NCBI GenBank assembly: GCA_002336855.1
Contig: DDEV01000121.1
Location: 425-22,156 of the forward strand
Direction: 5' to 3'
Origin: Leucobacter sp. UBA1945
GTDB taxonomy: Bacteria > Actinomycetota > Actinomycetes > Actinomycetales > Microbacteriaceae
DNA length: 21,732 nt
Shown here: positions 18,909 through 21,732 of the stretch, one piece after another
Position numbering within the stretch: position 1 is the stretch's first letter
Layout of the letters: each line of letters starts with the position of its first letter
Notes under the pieces: model-generated
Seen by the model: only the letters and a program-made list of their open reading frames with translations
Database searches by the model: none
Told to the model about the DNA's origin: nothing
Position numbers and translations under genes: made by a program

Positions 18909-18957
18909 CGTTCTATTCTCGCAGAAGCCACGATGGTACAGACCCGGGCGTTCTGAG

Positions 18958-18966
18958 TGCTATGCT
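18958..18966 (+). promoter_or_regulatory. extended -10 promoter of the trp attenuator unit
   Basis: TGC followed by TATGCT at 18961-18966 is an extended -10 element. The predicted start, seven bases after the hexamer, is 18973, the A of the leader-peptide ATG. No canonical -35 is seen. Confidence 0.6.
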
Positions 18967-18972
18967 CGCCTC

Positions 18973-19005
18973 ATGCATTTCTCAAAGCAGTGGTGGATCG
19001 TCTAG
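18973..19005 (+). CDS. trpL: trp leader peptide MHFSKQWWIV
   Basis: This ten-codon reading frame has tandem tryptophan codons TGG TGG at 18991-18996 and a TAG at 19003-19005. It is too short for ordinary gene finding. It lacks a Shine-Dalgarno and appears to start exactly at the transcription start, so it would be translated from a leaderless mRNA. It is followed at once by mutually exclusive RNA stems and a terminator before trpB. That arrangement is the classic design of ribosome-mediated attenuation: the ribosome pauses at the Trp codons when Trp-tRNA is scarce. I therefore call it a regulatory peptide gene rather than a chance frame. Confidence 0.88.
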   Translation: MHFSKQWWIV

Positions 19006-19050
19006 CGGCGGTCACCTTGAGTTTGCATATTTTCTGAAACCAACACCGCC
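18992..19050 (+). promoter_or_regulatory. trp attenuator: protector and antiterminator stems
   Basis: GGCGGT at 19007-19012 can pair with ACCGCC at 19045-19050 (antiterminator). GGTGG at 18992-18996, which contains the second Trp codon, can pair with TCACC at 19012-19016 and so disfavour the antiterminator. The second GGCGGT at 19058-19063 competes for the same ACCGCC in the terminator. The pairings were found by eye. Confidence 0.75.
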
Positions 19051-19074
19051 TCTCGAAGGCGGTGTTTTTGTTTT
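19042..19074 (+). terminator. rho-independent terminator of the trp attenuator
   Basis: AACACCGCC (19042-19050) pairs perfectly with GGCGGTGTT (19058-19066) around the loop TCTCGAA. The tract TTTTTGTTTT follows at 19065-19074. It lies 30 bases before the trpB start and is the only textbook T-tract terminator seen in the window. Confidence 0.93.
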
Positions 19075-19104
19075 CGGGTGGCGAGACACCCTAGGAGAAC
19101 CCCC

Positions 19105-20310
19105 ATGACCGAAACCCAGCAGAGCAGCTACCGCGCGGACGAGCACGGATACTTCGGCGAGTTCGGTGGCGCGATTCTGCCACCGTTTCTCGTAGAGCCC
19201 ATGGCCGAGGTTGCCGCGGCCTACGAAATCGCCCGCAACGATCCGGAGTTTCAGCATGAGCTGCAGTCGCTGCTGAGCAAGTATGTCGGCCGCCCCTCGC
19301 TGCTCTACTTCGCTGAGAACCTGACCCGTAAGCTCGGCGGCGCGAAGGTCTACCTCAAGCGCGAAGATCTGAACCACACGGGTGCGCATAAGATCAACCA
19401 CACCCTCGGCGAGGCGCTGCTGGCAAAACGCATGGGCAAGACCAAGGTGATCGCTGAGACCGGTGCCGGCCAGCACGGCGTCGCGCTCGCGACCGCGGCG
19501 GCCCTCGTCGGCCTTGAGTGCGAGATTCACATGGGCGCGATCGATGTCGAGAAGCAGCACCCGAACGTGGTGCGTATGGAGCTGCTCGGCGCGAAGGTGG
19601 TTCCAGTTGAGCGCGGCGGGCGCTCGCTCAAGGAGGCGGTCGACTCGGCGTTCGAGGTCTACGCGGCATCGCCCGACGAGTACCTCTTCGCGATCGGCTC
19701 GGTCGTGGGCCCGCATCCCTTCCCATCGATGGTGCGCGACTTCCAATCGGTCGTCGGCCGCGAGACTCGCGCGCAGATTCTCGAGACCGAGGGCCGCCTG
19801 CCCGACGCCCTCGTCGCCTGCGTCGGCGGCGGTTCGAACGCGATGGGGCTCTTCGACGCATTTCTTGAAGACGAATCGGTGCGCGTGATCGGCGTCGAGC
19901 CGGCCGGCGAGGGCCTGGACACCGACAGGCACGCGGCCACGATGACGCTCGGCACGATCGGCGACATTCACGGCATGCACACCAAGGTGCTGCTCGACGA
20001 GCACGGCGAGCCGGCCCCCGTGCACTCGATCGGCTCGGGAATCGACTACCCCGGCGTCGGGCCTCAGCACGCCCACCTCGAACAGATCGGCCGCGGCGAG
20101 TACGTCACTGTCACCGACGCAGAAGCACTCGATGCGTTTCAGATGCTCACCCGCGTCGAAGGCATTATTCCGGCGCTCGAATCATCGCACGCGCTGGCGC
20201 ACGTCGTGAAGCTCGCACCCACGCTGCCCGCAGACGCCATCATCGTCGCGAACCTCTCGGGTCGCGGTGACAAGGACGTCGACTTTGTCGCGGAGCGCCT
20301 GAAAAAGTGA
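19105..20310 (+). CDS. trpB: Tryptophan synthase beta chain, stand-alone (no trpA)
   Basis: This 401-residue PLP enzyme condenses indole with L-serine to give tryptophan. The PLP lysine is K96 in NHTGAHKIN. Catalytic E118 lies in AETGAGQHG, the phosphate loop is GGGSNAMG (241-248), and SGRGDKD is near the end. It is full length. There is no trpA, trpC or trpE nearby, so indole must come from another TrpA or from outside. Compared from memory with usual TrpB, some conserved spots differ (KINHTLGE; DVEKQHPNVVRM), suggesting a divergent paralogue. The protein contains no tryptophan residue. The ATG at 19105 has AGGAG eight bases upstream; a GTG at 19078 is inside the attenuator and rejected. Expression is under the upstream trp attenuator. 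Confidence 0.94.
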   Translation: MTETQQSSYRADEHGYFGEFGGAILPPFLVEPMAEVAAAYEIARNDPEFQHELQSLLSKYVGRPSLLYFAENLTRKLGGAKVYLKREDLNHTGAHKINHTLGEALLAKRMGKTKVIAETGAGQHGVALATAAALVGLECEIHMGAIDVEKQHPNVVRMELLGAKVVPVERGGRSLKEAVDSAFEVYAASPDEYLFAIGSVVGPHPFPSMVRDFQSVVGRETRAQILETEGRLPDALVACVGGGSNAMGLFDAFLEDESVRVIGVEPAGEGLDTDRHAATMTLGTIGDIHGMHTKVLLDEHGEPAPVHSIGSGIDYPGVGPQHAHLEQIGRGEYVTVTDAEALDAFQMLTRVEGIIPALESSHALAHVVKLAPTLPADAIIVANLSGRGDKDVDFVAERLKK

Positions 20311-20936
20311 CACTCTCAGTCTGGATATCGTTGTTGGTGGCCGGCATCGCCATCAGCCTGACCCCTGGGGCGGGGGCCATCAACACGATGTCCAACTCGA
20401 TGCGAGAAGGCTGGCTTCGATCGATCTGGGGCATTCTCGGGCAGCAACTCGGCATGATCGCGCACATCGTGATTGTCGCGGCCGGTGTCGGGCTCATCGT
20501 CTCGCGTTCGCCGATCCTGTTCAATGTCGTTCGTTACGCTGGTGCGGCCTATCTGGTCTACCTCGGCGTGCGCTTGATCTTGATCAAGACCGATGCCGCG
20601 GAGCAGCCGGAGGAGTCATCGGCGCTCACCCATGAGCCTGCATGGTCGCTGGTGCGACGCGGTTTCTGGGTGAACTTCTTGAACCCGAAGTCGATCGTGT
20701 TCTTTCTCGCGTTCCTGCCGCAGTTCATCAGAATGGATCGGCCGGCCCTGCCGCAGTACTTGATATTCACCGCAACCATCGTGATCGTCGACATTATTCT
20801 GATGTGGGGCGTCTTTGCGGGCGCCGCTCGACCGTTTCGACGCCTCACCTCGACGCCCCGGGGCCGCCGCACGATCAACTGCGTCTTCGGCGCGCTGTTC
20901 ATCGTTGTGGCCGGGCTGCTGCTTCTGATGCACTGA
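20307..20936 (+). CDS. LysE/RhtB-family amino-acid transporter
   Basis: This 209-residue membrane protein has about six hydrophobic segments. Family landmarks are the N-terminal SLTPGAGAINTMSNSMREGW, YAGAAYLVYLGVRLIL in the third helix and GFWVNFLNPKSIVFFLAFLPQFI. Known LysE/RhtB members export amino acids and related metabolites. The GTG at 20307 overlaps the trpB stop by four bases (GTGA), so both are made from one attenuator-controlled mRNA, which points to tryptophan, indole or a related compound as substrate (inference). Unlike TrpB it contains at least six tryptophans. Export of tryptophan under tryptophan shortage would make little sense, so uptake or another substrate should be considered. 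Confidence 0.92.
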   Translation: MTLSVWISLLVAGIAISLTPGAGAINTMSNSMREGWLRSIWGILGQQLGMIAHIVIVAAGVGLIVSRSPILFNVVRYAGAAYLVYLGVRLILIKTDAAEQPEESSALTHEPAWSLVRRGFWVNFLNPKSIVFFLAFLPQFIRMDRPALPQYLIFTATIVIVDIILMWGVFAGAARPFRRLTSTPRGRRTINCVFGALFIVVAGLLLLMH

Positions 20937-20970
20937 GCGTGCAGGCTGAATCGGGTCGGGCGATGCGCAC

Positions 20971-21732
20971 CTACCCGTTGAACACCCCGCGGTCGTCGAA
21001 TCGCAGCCGCAGTGCCTCGGGTCTCGCGCGGCCAGGGGGTCGGCCGCCGACTCGTGACGAGGATCCGGCGGCGTCGGCGACAAGCGCACCTCGAAGGCGT
21101 TTCGCGACCTCAGCTCCCTGCCCGTAGTCGAACCGCACGATCGCACGCACCAGCTTTGCAGCAGCGTCTCCCCCGCGTGGCGTACGTTCGGTCACCGGCG
21201 TCGGCCCGAGCGTATCGACACCCGCAAGTTGACCGAGCGCAGCGAGGGCACGGTCGACCTCGTTGCGCCCGCCGGTCACGCTCGCGACGCGCACGGCCGG
21301 CGGATAGCGCAGCTGCTGACGGTCATGCAGCTCTGCACGAAGCCACTCGTCGACGCGCCCGGTGACGAACGCCTGCACCGCTGGACCGCTGCCCGAGGCA
21401 AGCACGCAGCGAGCGTCGGGGGCCGCGAGCGCAGCTGCGTTCTGCCACCAGCGCATGCAATCTTCGGCCGCGCGCAACGACTCGAGGCCCAGTAGGCGGT
21501 CTACATCGAGCAGCACCACCGCCCGATACCCGCCCGCGGCAATCGGTTCGGCTCCCCGCGTGGCGACGATGAGTGCGGGGCGCGAATCGACCCGCTCGTG
21601 CGGGTGCGCCCCGTCGCTCAGCACGATTCTCGTTCCCGGAAACTGCCGCTGAAACTGCTCGGCGGTGCGCTCGGAGCCTGCGCCGCGCTGCGAGAGTCTC
21701 GTGCCGCGACACTCGGGGCAGCGCCACGCACC
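20971..21732 (-). CDS. priA: Primosomal protein N' (PriA), C-terminal part
   Basis: These are the last 253 residues of a minus-strand gene that starts beyond the window. The frame is open to the right edge. The visible part begins with a zinc-site half, WRCPECRGTRLSQRG, then GTRIVLSDG, VVLLDVDRLLGLESLRAAED, and a C-terminal domain with LRYPPAVRVASV and RLRFDDRGVFNG. PriA loads the replicative helicase at stalled forks. Where Escherichia coli PriA has the helicase motif VI (QVAGRAGR), this protein has WWQNAAALAAPDARC, so helicase activity is doubtful, as reported for actinobacterial PriA in general. It normally precedes fmt. Confidence 0.92.
   Translation of the reverse strand, partial: GAWRCPECRGTRLSQRGAGSERTAEQFQRQFPGTRIVLSDGAHPHERVDSRPALIVATRGAEPIAAGGYRAVVLLDVDRLLGLESLRAAEDCMRWWQNAAALAAPDARCVLASGSGPAVQAFVTGRVDEWLRAELHDRQQLRYPPAVRVASVTGGRNEVDRALAALGQLAGVDTLGPTPVTERTPRGGDAAAKLVRAIVRFDYGQGAEVAKRLRGALVADAAGSSSRVGGRPPGRARPEALRLRFDDRGVFNG

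Noticed and set aside
19012..20076. 354-codon open frame on the minus strand opposite trpB
   Set aside because: It runs antisense through trpB and into the trp terminator. The composition is that of a mirror frame.
20937..20970. Possible terminator between the LysE-family gene and priA
   Set aside because: Only a 5-bp CGGGT/ACCCG pairing with a large loop and no T-tract was found, which is too weak to annotate.

Overview
The window looks like a piece of chromosome from a high-GC actinobacterium, most likely of the family Microbacteriaceae (a Leucobacter-like organism is my best guess, from memory of gene content only). The reasons are the GC-rich codon use, the GTG and TTG starts, the DUF222/HNH protein, the mupirocin-insensitive-type IleRS behind an ultrashort-Stem-I translational T-box, the DUF4233 and DUF3054 proteins next to folC and nusB, and a PriA that lacks a recognisable helicase motif VI. 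No phage, insertion sequence, CRISPR array, tRNA or rRNA was seen.

Layout from left to right. (1) 3-284: the 3' end of a 3-methyladenine DNA glycosylase. (2) 382-1968: a DUF222/HNH endonuclease-like gene. (3) 2032-6260: nucleoside diphosphate kinase, then a divergent LysR regulator / EamA transporter pair, then DUF4233 and folC on the minus strand. The LysR/EamA pair sits inside what is usually a contiguous folC-DUF4233-ndk group. (4) 6283-10638, minus strand: ileS with its T-box leader, preceded by a small Xre-type regulator and a DUF2975 membrane protein that share two upstream palindromic operators. (5) 10651-14398: a 500-bp regulatory region with a promoter and three hairpins, then proV-proW-proX, an osmoprotectant ABC importer, ended by a perfect 30-nt palindrome. 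(6) 14401-15785, minus strand: efp, nusB and a DUF3054 membrane protein. (7) 15973-16539: a hot-dog thioesterase. (8) 16543-18908, minus strand: fmt and rsmB. (9) 18935-20936, plus strand: a tryptophan attenuator (leader peptide MHFSKQWWIV, antiterminator, terminator), a stand-alone trpB without trpA, and an overlapping LysE/RhtB-family transporter. (10) 20971 to the end: the C-terminal part of priA.

The most interesting part is region 9. A self-contained plus-strand unit sits between priA and fmt, which are normally neighbours. It has its own extended -10 promoter, an apparently leaderless leader peptide with tandem Trp codons, and two identical GGCGGT segments that compete for one ACCGCC. 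The TrpB it controls contains no tryptophan residue, while the co-transcribed LysE-family protein contains several. An exporter-family protein induced by tryptophan shortage is a regulatory puzzle and suggests indole or tryptophan salvage, or import. Two other RNA or DNA control elements are also well supported: the ileS T-box (specifier AUC, T-box motif TGGTACCGCGG, sequestered Shine-Dalgarno) and the twin operators of the DUF2975-Xre pair.
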